A stretch of DNA of 32,871 nt from an uncultured Oscillospiraceae bacterium (GTDB lineage Bacteria; Bacillota; Clostridia; Oscillospirales; Oscillospiraceae): contig CAKTQM010000018.1 in NCBI GenBank assembly GCA_934597125.1, positions 1 through 32,871 on the forward strand, read 5' to 3'. Positions 6,912 through 13,404 of the stretch are shown one piece after another. The translations under genes were made by a program, and so were the position numbers. The notes under the pieces are model-generated. The model did not search any database. It was not told where the DNA came from and worked only from the letters and a program-made list of their open reading frames with translations. Every line of letters starts with the position of its first letter. Position 1 is the first letter of the stretch.

Positions 6912-7640
6912 TCAACTGACGGACAGGGACTCCACCACCTGCAGCAGCGTCTCGGCGGGGCCGTTGATGATGTAGCCTATGCCAACCCAGGCATCGCTGC
7001 CGTTGATCTGCCAGAGCACCTGGACGGCGCCGTCTTCATCGACAACCATGTAGCCCTCGGTATCGCGCAGGGTGATCTTCTGCGTGGCCGCCCCGCCGGT
7101 TTCCAGATAGAGACTGCCGCAGGAGAGGTCGTAGACGCCCACCATGAACTCCACACCGGCGCTGTTTCGATAGTATTCCGCGTATCCCATTTCCCCGCTC
7201 TCCACATGATTCAGGGAAAAGCCGTCGGGGATCCATCCCACGGTCAGCGTGGGCATGGGCGTTCGACCGGCGGCCAGCTGCGCCTCCGTGGCGAAGACCT
7301 CGGTATAGCTGTCGAACACTTCTGTGACAAGGTCGATGGTTCTCTGGCGGAATTCCGGCGAGGCGGCAAAGGCCACGGTAAAGAGCATCATTGTCACCAG
7401 CGCCACCACCGCCACCTTGCCGATCACACGGGAAAAGCCGCGCCCAAATGTCTTGCAGCGCCGCCGGAACGTCTGCCGCTCCATGCTGCCGCGGCAGCGC
7501 TTTGTCAGCGTATGGGGTACGGTCGTGGCGGCGTCCAGCTCCGCCAGCGCACGCGCGCCCTCCGCCGCGGCCACTTCCTCCAGCAGCAGGGCAAAAACGG
7601 CGTCCTCGTATTGTCTAGTCAATGCCTCATGTCTGGTCAT
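6912..7640 (-). CDS. Probable anti-sigma factor, DUF4367 protein
   Basis: 242 residues from ATG 7640, which has GGAGG 8 bases upstream and overlaps the end of the sigma-factor gene by 14 bases; a longer frame to 7664 lacks such a site. Layout: cytoplasmic N-terminus of about 75 residues, one membrane segment (VIGKVAVVALVTMMLFTVAFA, about 73-93), extracellular C-terminal domain with YTEVFATEAQ...PTLTVGWIPDGFSL...GYMVVDEDGAVQVLWQINGSDAWVGIGYIING typical of DUF4367. Such proteins next to ECF sigma factors in Clostridia are taken as membrane anti-sigma factors or sensors. The coupling to the sigma gene supports that. The signal it senses is unknown. Confidence 0.8.
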   Translation of the reverse strand: MTRHEALTRQYEDAVFALLLEEVAAAEGARALAELDAATTVPHTLTKRCRGSMERQTFRRRCKTFGRGFSRVIGKVAVVALVTMMLFTVAFAASPEFRQRTIDLVTEVFDSYTEVFATEAQLAAGRTPMPTLTVGWIPDGFSLNHVESGEMGYAEYYRNSAGVEFMVGVYDLSCGSLYLETGGAATQKITLRDTEGYMVVDEDGAVQVLWQINGSDAWVGIGYIINGPAETLLQVVESLSVS

Positions 7641-8202
7641 TTTCCTTCGCCTCCTGTTTTTCAATGAGTTTCCATGCCCGCCTGCGGGCGCGGGTCAGCT
7701 TCATCCGCACACTGCCGCTTTTGCAGCGCAGCTGCGCGGCAAGCTCTTCGTCCGACAGGTTCAGCAGATACTTCCCCTCCAGTAAATAGCGGTCGTTCTG
7801 TGGAAGCAGATGCCATGCGGCCTTCACCCGCTGGCGGTTTTCCCACAGGATCATCAGCTCATCCAGCGACAGCTCCTGGGCGGGAAGCTCCGCGGTGCTT
7901 AGCTCCTCCATGGGTGCAGCCTGCTTTTGGCGGCTGCGCTCTTTTTGCAGATAACGGATGGCGGTGTTTCTGACGGCGGCCACCAGGTAGCCCGCCAGAA
8001 CGCAGCGCTCCATACCGCGCAGGGTGGACGTCTTTCCTATGAGCTTTATCACACACTCCTGCACGATCTCCTCGGCATCCGGATGCGAGGCGGTGTATTT
8101 CAGCGCGGTGGCGTACAGCAGCGCCTCGTATTCCTCATACAGTCTGCCGATAAACTGCCGGTCATCCGGAGACTCCGGCAGGGCCGCGATGATGGACAGC
8201 AT
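7627..8202 (-). CDS. ECF-type RNA polymerase sigma factor
   Basis: 191 residues from ATG 8202, supported by AAAGGGGGG upstream. Region 2: YEEYEALLYATALKYTASHPDAEEIVQECVIKLI...LAGYLVAAVRNTAIRYLQKERSR, the normal sigma-2 fold with the DAEEIVQE helix. Region 4: LPQNDRYLLEGKYLLNLSDEELAAQLRCKSGSVRMKLTRARRRAWKLIE, a sigma-4 helix-turn-helix. No sigma-3 domain, so ECF type. Role: directs RNA polymerase to a small regulon, held inactive by the coupled DUF4367 protein. Its promoter carries a copy of the operator found in front of the divergent blaI-like gene, so the BlaI-family repressor may control it. Confidence 0.88.
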   Translation of the reverse strand: MLSIIAALPESPDDRQFIGRLYEEYEALLYATALKYTASHPDAEEIVQECVIKLIGKTSTLRGMERCVLAGYLVAAVRNTAIRYLQKERSRQKQAAPMEELSTAELPAQELSLDELMILWENRQRVKAAWHLLPQNDRYLLEGKYLLNLSDEELAAQLRCKSGSVRMKLTRARRRAWKLIEKQEAKENDQT

Positions 8203-8225
8203 GCCGATCCCCCCTTTCCTGTTGG

Positions 8226-8243
8226 TTTCTATCAGATTAGACC
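8226..8243. promoter_or_regulatory. Operator half-match in the sigma-factor promoter
   Basis: TTTCTAT-n4-TTAGACC has the same 7-4-7 spacing as the two operators at 8314-8357. The right half is identical and the left half matches in four positions. It covers the predicted -10 region of the minus-strand promoter. Confidence 0.5.
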
Positions 8244-8263
8244 GGTTTTGAGGGGAAATGCAA
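8236..8263 (-). promoter_or_regulatory. Promoter for the sigma/anti-sigma pair
   Basis: Minus strand: TTGCAT (8263-8258), 16 bases, TCTAAT (8241-8236). The -10 box is inside the operator-like repeat. Confidence 0.5.
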
Positions 8264-8302
8264 CACCTGCTGTGAAAAAATTCCGGTAAAAGCAAAAAAT
8301 GC

Positions 8303-8331
8303 TTGACAGATTTGGTCTAATAGGTTAGACT
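8303..8331 (+). promoter_or_regulatory. Promoter for the BlaI/M56 pair
   Basis: TTGACA (8303-8308), 17 bases, TAGACT (8326-8331). The -10 box is part of the first operator. Confidence 0.7.
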
Positions 8332-8357
8332 ATCTACAAGGTCTAACGAATTCGACC
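8314..8357. promoter_or_regulatory. Two tandem BlaI-type operators
   Basis: Site 1: GGTCTAA (8314-8320), 4 bases, TTAGACT (8325-8331). Site 2: GGTCTAA (8340-8346), 4 bases, TTCGACC (8351-8357). Site 1 overlaps the -10 box and site 2 lies between it and the ribosome site. Different from the classical staphylococcal TACA/TGTA core, but with the dyad expected for a BlaI/MecI dimer. Autoregulation is inferred from position. Confidence 0.68.
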
Positions 8358-8372
8358 AAGGAGGACATGACG

Positions 8373-8744
8373 ATGGACACACCCAAGATCTTTGACAGCG
8401 AGCTGAAATTCTGCGAAATACTCTGGCAGCACGAGCCGGTGAAGAGCAGTGAACTGGTGCGCCTGTGCGCCGATGAGCTGGGGTGGAAGAAATCCACCAC
8501 CTACACCGTCATCAAACGGCTGACGGAGCGGGGCGTGGTACACACGGAGAACGCCGTGGTCACGGCGAAAGTGGGGCGCGAGGCGGTACAGCAGGCCGAG
8601 AGCCGCGCCTTTGTGGACAAGAACTTTCACGGCAGCCTGCCGGGCTTTCTGGCCGCCTTTGTGGGCGGCAAGGGTCTGACGGCGGCGGAGGCCGACGAGC
8701 TGCGGCGGATGATCGACCAATTTGAGGAGGAGAGCCATGGCTGA
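8373..8744 (+). CDS. BlaI/MecI-family transcriptional repressor
   Basis: 123 residues from ATG 8373; AAGGAGG at 8358-8364 is 8 bases away, whereas the ATG at 8367 is only 2 bases from it. N-terminal winged helix: FDSELKFCEILWQHEPVKSSELVRLCADELGWKKSTTYTVIKRLTERGVVH, the standard BlaI recognition helix with TTYT. The C-terminal helices (about 80-123) make the dimer and normally contain the cleavage site used by the M56 protease. Family role: represses its own operon and target genes until cut. The next gene encodes the M56 sensor, overlapping by 8 bases. Confidence 0.92.
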   Translation: MDTPKIFDSELKFCEILWQHEPVKSSELVRLCADELGWKKSTTYTVIKRLTERGVVHTENAVVTAKVGREAVQQAESRAFVDKNFHGSLPGFLAAFVGGKGLTAAEADELRRMIDQFEEESHG

Positions 8745-10524
8745 CGTATTTGGTAAGGTCTTGGAGCTATCCTGGCAGGCGGGATTGATCGCTCTGGCGG
8801 TGATGGCGGTGCGGTTTTTGCTGCGGGGAAGGGTGGCCCGCCGGTGGCTGTGCCTGCTATGGGCGCTGGTGGCGCTGCGGCTGGTGCTGCCGGTGAGCCT
8901 GACGGTGGAAAGTCCCATGAGCCTGCAGGCGGCGGAAGCGCCGGTGAGCCAGGCGTATCACGAGATGCAGCGCACGGCGCAGGCCAGCGCTCCGGCGGCG
9001 AGGGCCATCCCTCGGGAAACGGCGGATACTGTCGCTGCGGCGGACGCCCCGTCTCTTGTAGACGTGCTGCCGTGGATCTGGCTGGCGGGCACGGGGTGCA
9101 TGCTGCTCTACATGGCGGCAAGCCTGCTGTGGATGCGGCTCTCGCTGCGGCAGGCGGTGCGGGTGGAGGGAAACGTGTACCGCTGCGGGCGGTGGCGCAC
9201 GCCTTTCGTGCTGGGTGTCTTCGCGCCCCGCATCTACGTGCCGGAGACGGTGGCGGAGCGGGATCTGCCCCAGGTGCTGGCCCATGAGCAATGCCACATC
9301 CGGCGGTGGGATCATGTGTGGAAGCCACTGGCGTTTGTGCTGCTGGCGGTGAACTGGTTCCATCCCGTGCTGTGGGCGGCCTATGCCCTGCTGGGACGGG
9401 ACATGGAGAACGCCTGCGACGAAATGGCTCTGCAGCACGCGGACACCGCCCAGCGGGCGGCCTATTCCCGTGCGCTGGTAAGCTGCGCCGCACAGCAAAG
9501 GATGGCGGCGGTGTGTCCCCTCGCCTTTGGCGAGGTTGCGGTGAAAGAAAGGGTGAAGAATGTGATCAACAAGAAATCATCTGCGGTATGGGCTATTATG
9601 ATCCTGCTTATCGCGGCGGCGGCCATCGGTGCGTGCCTGCTGACAAAGCCCAGCAAATGGAAGCTGCCGGACGCCGAGACGCTTTACGCGCTGCGAACGG
9701 AGAACATGAACGACCAGGCGGCGGTAGACACCATACTGGAGGCGCTGGATATGCGGGAGCTGGGTGGAGAATCCACGATAGAAAACACAGATGAGACGGC
9801 CACCTATACGTATTACACAGAGCTCGGCCAGAAGGAGGGAGCCCCCGGTATCACCGTCCGTCATATCTTCAACGAGCTGTTAGGATCGTGGGGCATGCAC
9901 AAAAACGCGGAGATGGATCTGCGGGGCTATCTGGCGCTGGCGCTGATCGACGGTGCGGAGTGGCTGGAATGGCAGACGTGGGAGGCATATCTGAAAGGCC
10001 CGACGGAGATGGGCGGATTCTGGATGCCCATCATGTACGCGGACACCTACAGGGAGGAGATCGACGCGGCGCGACAAAGCGCGGAGGGTCTGCGGGCGTT
10101 CATCGACCTGCTGGAGCAGGAGAAGAAAGCGGGAACACTGGAATCTGACTGGCGGTGGGCCGAGATGGGGGTGGACAGAAATCCCCTGTGGATCAACGAC
10201 GACGGCACGGAGATCCCGTGGGATCTCCTGGTCAGCGGGCACATCTGCTGCGTCAGCGCGGAGGAATACGGCATCGTCTATGACGAGGCGCATCTGCCTG
10301 ACTGGGACACCGTGCCCCTGGCTTACCTGTGCGCCTATTACCTGAACGCCGACGGGATCTATGCCCAGCAGGCCATGGAGACACTGACGGCACGCTACCG
10401 GCAGATGCCGGAGGTAGTGCTGGGCTATTGCAAGACACTGACCGGTATGGCCGACCCACAGGGCCGCGGCGACGCGGCGGAGGTGCTGCAGCAGCTGTTG
10501 CTGCAGGCAGACACAAACGGATGA
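8737..10524 (+). CDS. BlaR1/MecR1-like M56 membrane metalloprotease, novel sensor domain
   Basis: 595 residues from ATG 8737 (GAGGAGG upstream, overlapping the repressor gene). Membrane segments at about 8-28, 38-55 and 115-135; zinc protease motif HEQCH (about 183-187) with RRWDH after it and the third ligand region around NACDEMAL (about 231-238); a further membrane segment at about 288-303 (AVWAIMILLIAAAAIGACLL). The following 290 residues are extracellular and do not contain the SxxK penicillin-sensing domain of BlaR1. The start of this part (ETLYALRTENMNDQAAVDTILEAL) resembles DUF4825-type domains; the rest, Trp-rich with EWLEWQTWEAYL, is not recognised. Role: senses an unknown external signal, then triggers cleavage of the BlaI-like repressor. 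Confidence 0.87.
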   Translation: MADVFGKVLELSWQAGLIALAVMAVRFLLRGRVARRWLCLLWALVALRLVLPVSLTVESPMSLQAAEAPVSQAYHEMQRTAQASAPAARAIPRETADTVAAADAPSLVDVLPWIWLAGTGCMLLYMAASLLWMRLSLRQAVRVEGNVYRCGRWRTPFVLGVFAPRIYVPETVAERDLPQVLAHEQCHIRRWDHVWKPLAFVLLAVNWFHPVLWAAYALLGRDMENACDEMALQHADTAQRAAYSRALVSCAAQQRMAAVCPLAFGEVAVKERVKNVINKKSSAVWAIMILLIAAAAIGACLLTKPSKWKLPDAETLYALRTENMNDQAAVDTILEALDMRELGGESTIENTDETATYTYYTELGQKEGAPGITVRHIFNELLGSWGMHKNAEMDLRGYLALALIDGAEWLEWQTWEAYLKGPTEMGGFWMPIMYADTYREEIDAARQSAEGLRAFIDLLEQEKKAGTLESDWRWAEMGVDRNPLWINDDGTEIPWDLLVSGHICCVSAEEYGIVYDEAHLPDWDTVPLAYLCAYYLNADGIYAQQAMETLTARYRQMPEVVLGYCKTLTGMADPQGRGDAAEVLQQLLLQADTNG

Positions 10525-10560
10525 ATCCGCTTCAAATGCGATCAGAATACCCCTCACACA

Positions 10561-10594
10561 GAGAAGGCGCCATCCTATGGGATGGTGCCTTCTC
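10561..10594 (+). terminator. Hairpin after the M56 gene
   Basis: 15-bp stem GAGAAGGCGCCATCC / GGATGGTGCCTTCTC (10561-10575 with 10580-10594, one G-U pair) and loop TATG, 36 bases after the stop. No clear T-tract. Confidence 0.6.
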
Positions 10595-10635
10595 CGTGGC
10601 GGCAAAAGCTTTACTTAAATTTTACCTTACCTGGA

Positions 10636-10667
10636 TAGACAGCACCGCCGCCAGGCGGTATACTGCC
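10636..10667 (+). promoter_or_regulatory. Promoter with near-palindrome for the pantothenate pair
   Basis: TAGACA (10636-10641), 17 bases, TATACT (10659-10664). The -10 box lies inside GGCGGTATACTGCC (10654-10667), palindromic except for one base pair, a likely operator. No riboswitch-like leader follows: only about 50 nt to the start codon, with AGGAGG just before it. Confidence 0.58.
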
Positions 10668-10721
10668 GTTAAATTTGCGTTGCATCCGCCCTGCGCGGAG
10701 CGACAGCAGGAGGTATGACAA

Positions 10722-11273
10722 ATGAACAACCGCTTTTCCCGCCTGACGGCACTGGGCATGCTGACCGCACTTGTGGTGGTTCTGCAAACGGCAGCTACCT
10801 TTATCCGCTTTGGCAGCTTTCCCATCACGCTGACGCTGATCCCCATTGTGGTGGCCGGCATACTGTATGGCGTCGGCAGCGGCGCGCTGCTGGGCACCGT
10901 GTTTGGACTGGTGGTGCTGGTCATGGTGCTGACCGGTGCGGACGGCTCCGGCCAGATGATGCTGGCGCTGCATCCGCTGATCACCTCCGCCGCCTGCGTG
11001 GTAAAGGGCACACTGTGCGGCACGGCGGCGGCCGCCGTATACCGGCTGGTATCGCGCCGCAGCGAAAAAACGGCAGTCATCGCGGCTGCCGCTGTGTGCC
11101 CGCTGGTGAACACCGGCGTGCTGTATCTGGTGCTGGCGCTGTTTTTCGATACCTCCTGGGCCGCGGTGCTGTCGGCGTTCATGAGCGTCAACTTCCTGCT
11201 GGAGCTGGCGGTCAACATCGTGCTGGCTCCCGCCGTGCTGCGGATCGTGACGATGCGGAGGCGGACGGCATGA
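10722..11273 (+). CDS. ECF transporter S component, probably for pantothenate
   Basis: 183 residues from ATG 10722 (AGGAGG upstream). Very hydrophobic, five to six membrane helices: FSRLTALGMLTALVVVLQTAATFI, then the FPITLTLIPIVVAGILYGVGSGALLGTVFGLVVL segment that is characteristic of ECF S components, and three more helices. The S component binds the vitamin and pairs with the general EcfA/A'/T module encoded elsewhere. It overlaps the type III pantothenate kinase gene by ATGA, so pantothenate (PanT-like) is the best guess for the substrate; this rests on context, not on residues. Confidence 0.8.
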   Translation: MNNRFSRLTALGMLTALVVVLQTAATFIRFGSFPITLTLIPIVVAGILYGVGSGALLGTVFGLVVLVMVLTGADGSGQMMLALHPLITSAACVVKGTLCGTAAAAVYRLVSRRSEKTAVIAAAAVCPLVNTGVLYLVLALFFDTSWAAVLSAFMSVNFLLELAVNIVLAPAVLRIVTMRRRTA

Positions 11274-12070
11274 TCCTGGCGGTAGACGCGGGCAACAGCA
11301 ACATCGTGCTGGGCTGTATGGAGGGGCTGTCGGTGCGGCGCGCCCTGCGGCTGTCCACCGACCGCGCCATGGACGCCGCGGGATATACCGCCGCCCTTCG
11401 GGCGCTGCTGGCACGGAACGGCTATTGCGGCAGTGATTTTCGCGGCACGATTCTCTCCAGCGTTGTGGCGGCGGTAACGGAGCCGCTGCGGCAGGCGCTT
11501 TCGGCGTTGACCGCCGCCCCTGTCCCGGTGGTGGGCGAGACAGTGAATAGTTCGATTCCCCTGCGCATCGACCAGCCGGAAACCATCGGGGCCGACCTGA
11601 TCGCCGCGGCAGAGGGGGCGCTGGCGCAATATGAACCGCCGCTGATTCTGGTAGATATGGGCACGGCCACCACCTTTTCGGTGCTGGATAAAAGCGGTGC
11701 CTTTCTGGGGGGCGCCATCGCGCCAGGTGTGCATCTGGGGGCGGAAGCCCTCGCCAAGCGGACGGGACTGCCCATGGTAACGATGGCCGTGCCCCAAAGT
11801 CCCCTGAGCCGCAGCACGACGGACTGTCTGCGCAGCGGCATCGTGCTGGGCGCCGCCGCCATGGTGGATGACATGCTGGATCGGCTGGAGGCGGCGCTGG
11901 GCGCACCGGCAACCGCCGTAGCCACTGGAGGGTTGGCGGGGTGTGTAATCCCCCACTGCCGCCGCCCCATCCTCCTTGATGATGAATTGCTGCTGCGGGG
12001 GCTGGCCGTTCTATATGACAGGAGCGTATCACACACCTCTCCCACATTAAATCGCAAAGCCAGCGTATGA
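11270..12070 (+). CDS. coaX: Type III pantothenate kinase
   Basis: 266 residues from ATG 11270, coupled to the transporter gene (ATGA overlap). ASKHA-fold motifs: phosphate-1 DAGNSNIVLG at 5-14, the pantothenate-binding IGADLIAAAEGA, phosphate-2 LVDMGTATTFSVLD, and GGAIAPGVHLGAEAL with the conserved GG-x-I-x-PG. Reaction: ATP plus pantothenate to 4'-phosphopantothenate, first step of CoA synthesis; needs a monovalent cation and is insensitive to CoA feedback in studied members. Together with the upstream transporter it makes a vitamin B5 uptake-and-trap unit. The stop codon lies in the loop of the terminator hairpin. Confidence 0.94.
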   Translation: MILAVDAGNSNIVLGCMEGLSVRRALRLSTDRAMDAAGYTAALRALLARNGYCGSDFRGTILSSVVAAVTEPLRQALSALTAAPVPVVGETVNSSIPLRIDQPETIGADLIAAAEGALAQYEPPLILVDMGTATTFSVLDKSGAFLGGAIAPGVHLGAEALAKRTGLPMVTMAVPQSPLSRSTTDCLRSGIVLGAAAMVDDMLDRLEAALGAPATAVATGGLAGCVIPHCRRPILLDDELLLRGLAVLYDRSVSHTSPTLNRKASV

Positions 12071-12089
12071 CCGGTTCATGCGCTGGCTT
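12057..12089 (+). terminator. Terminator overlapping the coaX stop
   Basis: AAGCCAGCG (12057-12065) pairs with CGCTGGCTT (12081-12089); the inner bases TATGA/TTCAT extend the stem. Followed by CTTATCTG. A second GC-rich inverted repeat, GCCCC...GGGGC with GTTTT after it, follows at about 12101-12129. Confidence 0.6.
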
Positions 12090-12134
12090 CTTATCTGTCT
12101 GCCCCCCGGTGCTGCGGTCGGGGCGTTTTAATCA

Positions 12135-12821
12135 TCAGATCACCTGAAACCGTGTCCATTTCTGCGACTTCAATCTCCACAGGAAGATCGCGCCGCGGAA
12201 CACCAGGTCGATGCTCATACCCACAGCCACGCCGATGACGCCCCAGCCCAGCCACAGGCCGAACAGCGCCGAGAACAGCAGCCGCGCCCCGATGGTCAGG
12301 GAGATGGACACGATCATGGTGAACTTCACATCGCCCGCCGCCCGCAGGCCGTTGCCCAGCGAACCGGCAAAGGGGTAGGCCAGACCATTGAAGATGTTGT
12401 TGATGAGCACCAGCCAGATCACCAACTCCTTGGCCTCCGGCGAGATGGCGGAATAGCGGACGATCAGCGGCGTGATGGCAAAAATCAGGGCGTTCCACAG
12501 GAGGGACAGCACCAGCGTGATCTTATTGAGCTTTTTGAAATAGACGTTGGCGGCGCCAATGTTCCGCGCGCCCATGCACTGGCCGATGACGGTGGTATAC
12601 ACCGGCGCCATGGCAAGCCCCATGATGGACGCCAGCGACCATATACTCTGCGCCACGCCGTTGGCAGCGATCTGATAGGTGCCGAACAGGGCTACCATGC
12701 TGGACAGCGCCACCTTCACCAGCTGATGTACGCCGTTTTCCACGCCGTTGGGCAGGGCAATGCCCATGACCTTTTTGAGGAGTTCGCTGTCCCACGCCAA
12801 TATATCCGCCCATCTATAGCG
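12135..12821 (-). pseudogene. MATE-family efflux transporter remnant (C-terminal half)
   Basis: The minus-strand frame from about 12821 down to the stop at 12135 encodes about 228 residues: WADILAWDSELLKKVMGIALPNGVENGVHQL..., AANGVAQSIWSLASIMGLAMAPVYTTVIGQCMGA, and further helices to KSQKWTRFQVI. This is the second six-helix bundle of a NorM/DinF-type MATE protein (normally about 450 residues, two bundles). The frame stays open upstream to 13169, but that part is antisense to the MarR promoter and gene and shows no MATE features. So the N-terminal half is gone, and no start codon with a ribosome site is visible at the junction. Likely truncated when the marR-ABC operon arrived or by deletion. 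A functional half-transporter is unlikely. Confidence 0.8.
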
Positions 12822-12847
12822 CACCGTTTTATAGAGAACTTCTTGGG

Positions 12848-12875
12848 TTGACAAGGGAGAAAAATACTGTATAAT
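12848..12875 (+). promoter_or_regulatory. Strong sigma-A promoter of the marR-ABC operon
   Basis: TTGACA (12848-12853), 16 bases, TATAAT (12870-12875). Both boxes are perfect. Confidence 0.83.
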
Positions 12876-12905
12876 AGTTGTACATACAACGATGTAGGTA
12901 CAACT
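12876..12905. promoter_or_regulatory. MarR operator cluster
   Basis: GTTGTA-CA-TACAAC (12877-12890) is an inverted repeat with 6-bp arms; AGTTGTAC (12876-12883) also pairs with GTACAACT (12898-12905). Three TACAAC/GTTGTA half-sites thus lie directly after the -10 box, on the transcription start. MarR autoregulation is inferred. Confidence 0.7.
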
Positions 12906-12927
12906 ATCAAAGTATGCGGAGGCGGCT

Positions 12928-13404
12928 ATGGATATTACGGAACGGAAAATTTCAAAAATCGCGCGGGAGGCGGAAAAGCTGGTGCTGCGGACGCTGCGGG
13001 AAAAGGACGTGGGCACGGCGGAGATTGACCTGATCCATGCGCTGCGCCACAACCCCGGCTGCACCCAGGCGGCGCTGGCGGAGCTTTTGCACGCCGACAA
13101 GGCCGCCATCGCGCGGCGGACGAGGAATCTGGAGGTAAAGGGGTACCTCGTCCGCAAAGCCGCCCCCAACGACCGGCGCAGTCAGCTGCTGTACCCCACG
13201 GAAAAGGCGGAGGGACTGAAAGCCTCCAAGGCGGAGATCGAAGCGGCCTTTTATGACTATCTGGTAAGCACACTGCCGCCGGAGGATGCCGCCGCCTTTG
13301 CGGCGACGCTGGATAAGCTGTACAGATTATCCAAGTCGGAAAGCCGCGGGGGATTCCCGCACTTTCAAAGGATCGCAGGAGGTGGAGCGGGCGATGAAGC
13401 ATGA
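12928..13404 (+). CDS. MarR-family transcriptional regulator
   Basis: 158 residues from ATG 12928 (GGAGG upstream). Winged helix-turn-helix: IDLIHALRHNPGCTQAALAELLHADKAAIARRTRNLEVKGYLVRKAAPNDRRSQLLYPTEKAEGL, with the DxR-S wing motif DRRS typical of MarR. Flanking helices form the dimer. Role: ligand-released repressor of the drug-exporter operon that starts here; its 3' end overlaps the first ABC gene by 11 bases. The C-terminal 25 residues (SESRGGFPHFQRIAGGG) look unstructured. Confidence 0.9.
   Translation: MDITERKISKIAREAEKLVLRTLREKDVGTAEIDLIHALRHNPGCTQAALAELLHADKAAIARRTRNLEVKGYLVRKAAPNDRRSQLLYPTEKAEGLKASKAEIEAAFYDYLVSTLPPEDAAAFAATLDKLYRLSKSESRGGFPHFQRIAGGGAGDEA

Noticed and set aside
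10611..12047. Minus-strand open frames antisense to the S component and coaX
   Set aside because: Pro/Arg-rich, no features; coaX is certain on the plus strand.
12822..13169. Upstream extension of the MATE frame
   Set aside because: Open by chance only; it is antisense to the marR promoter, operator and coding region and shows no membrane-transport features.
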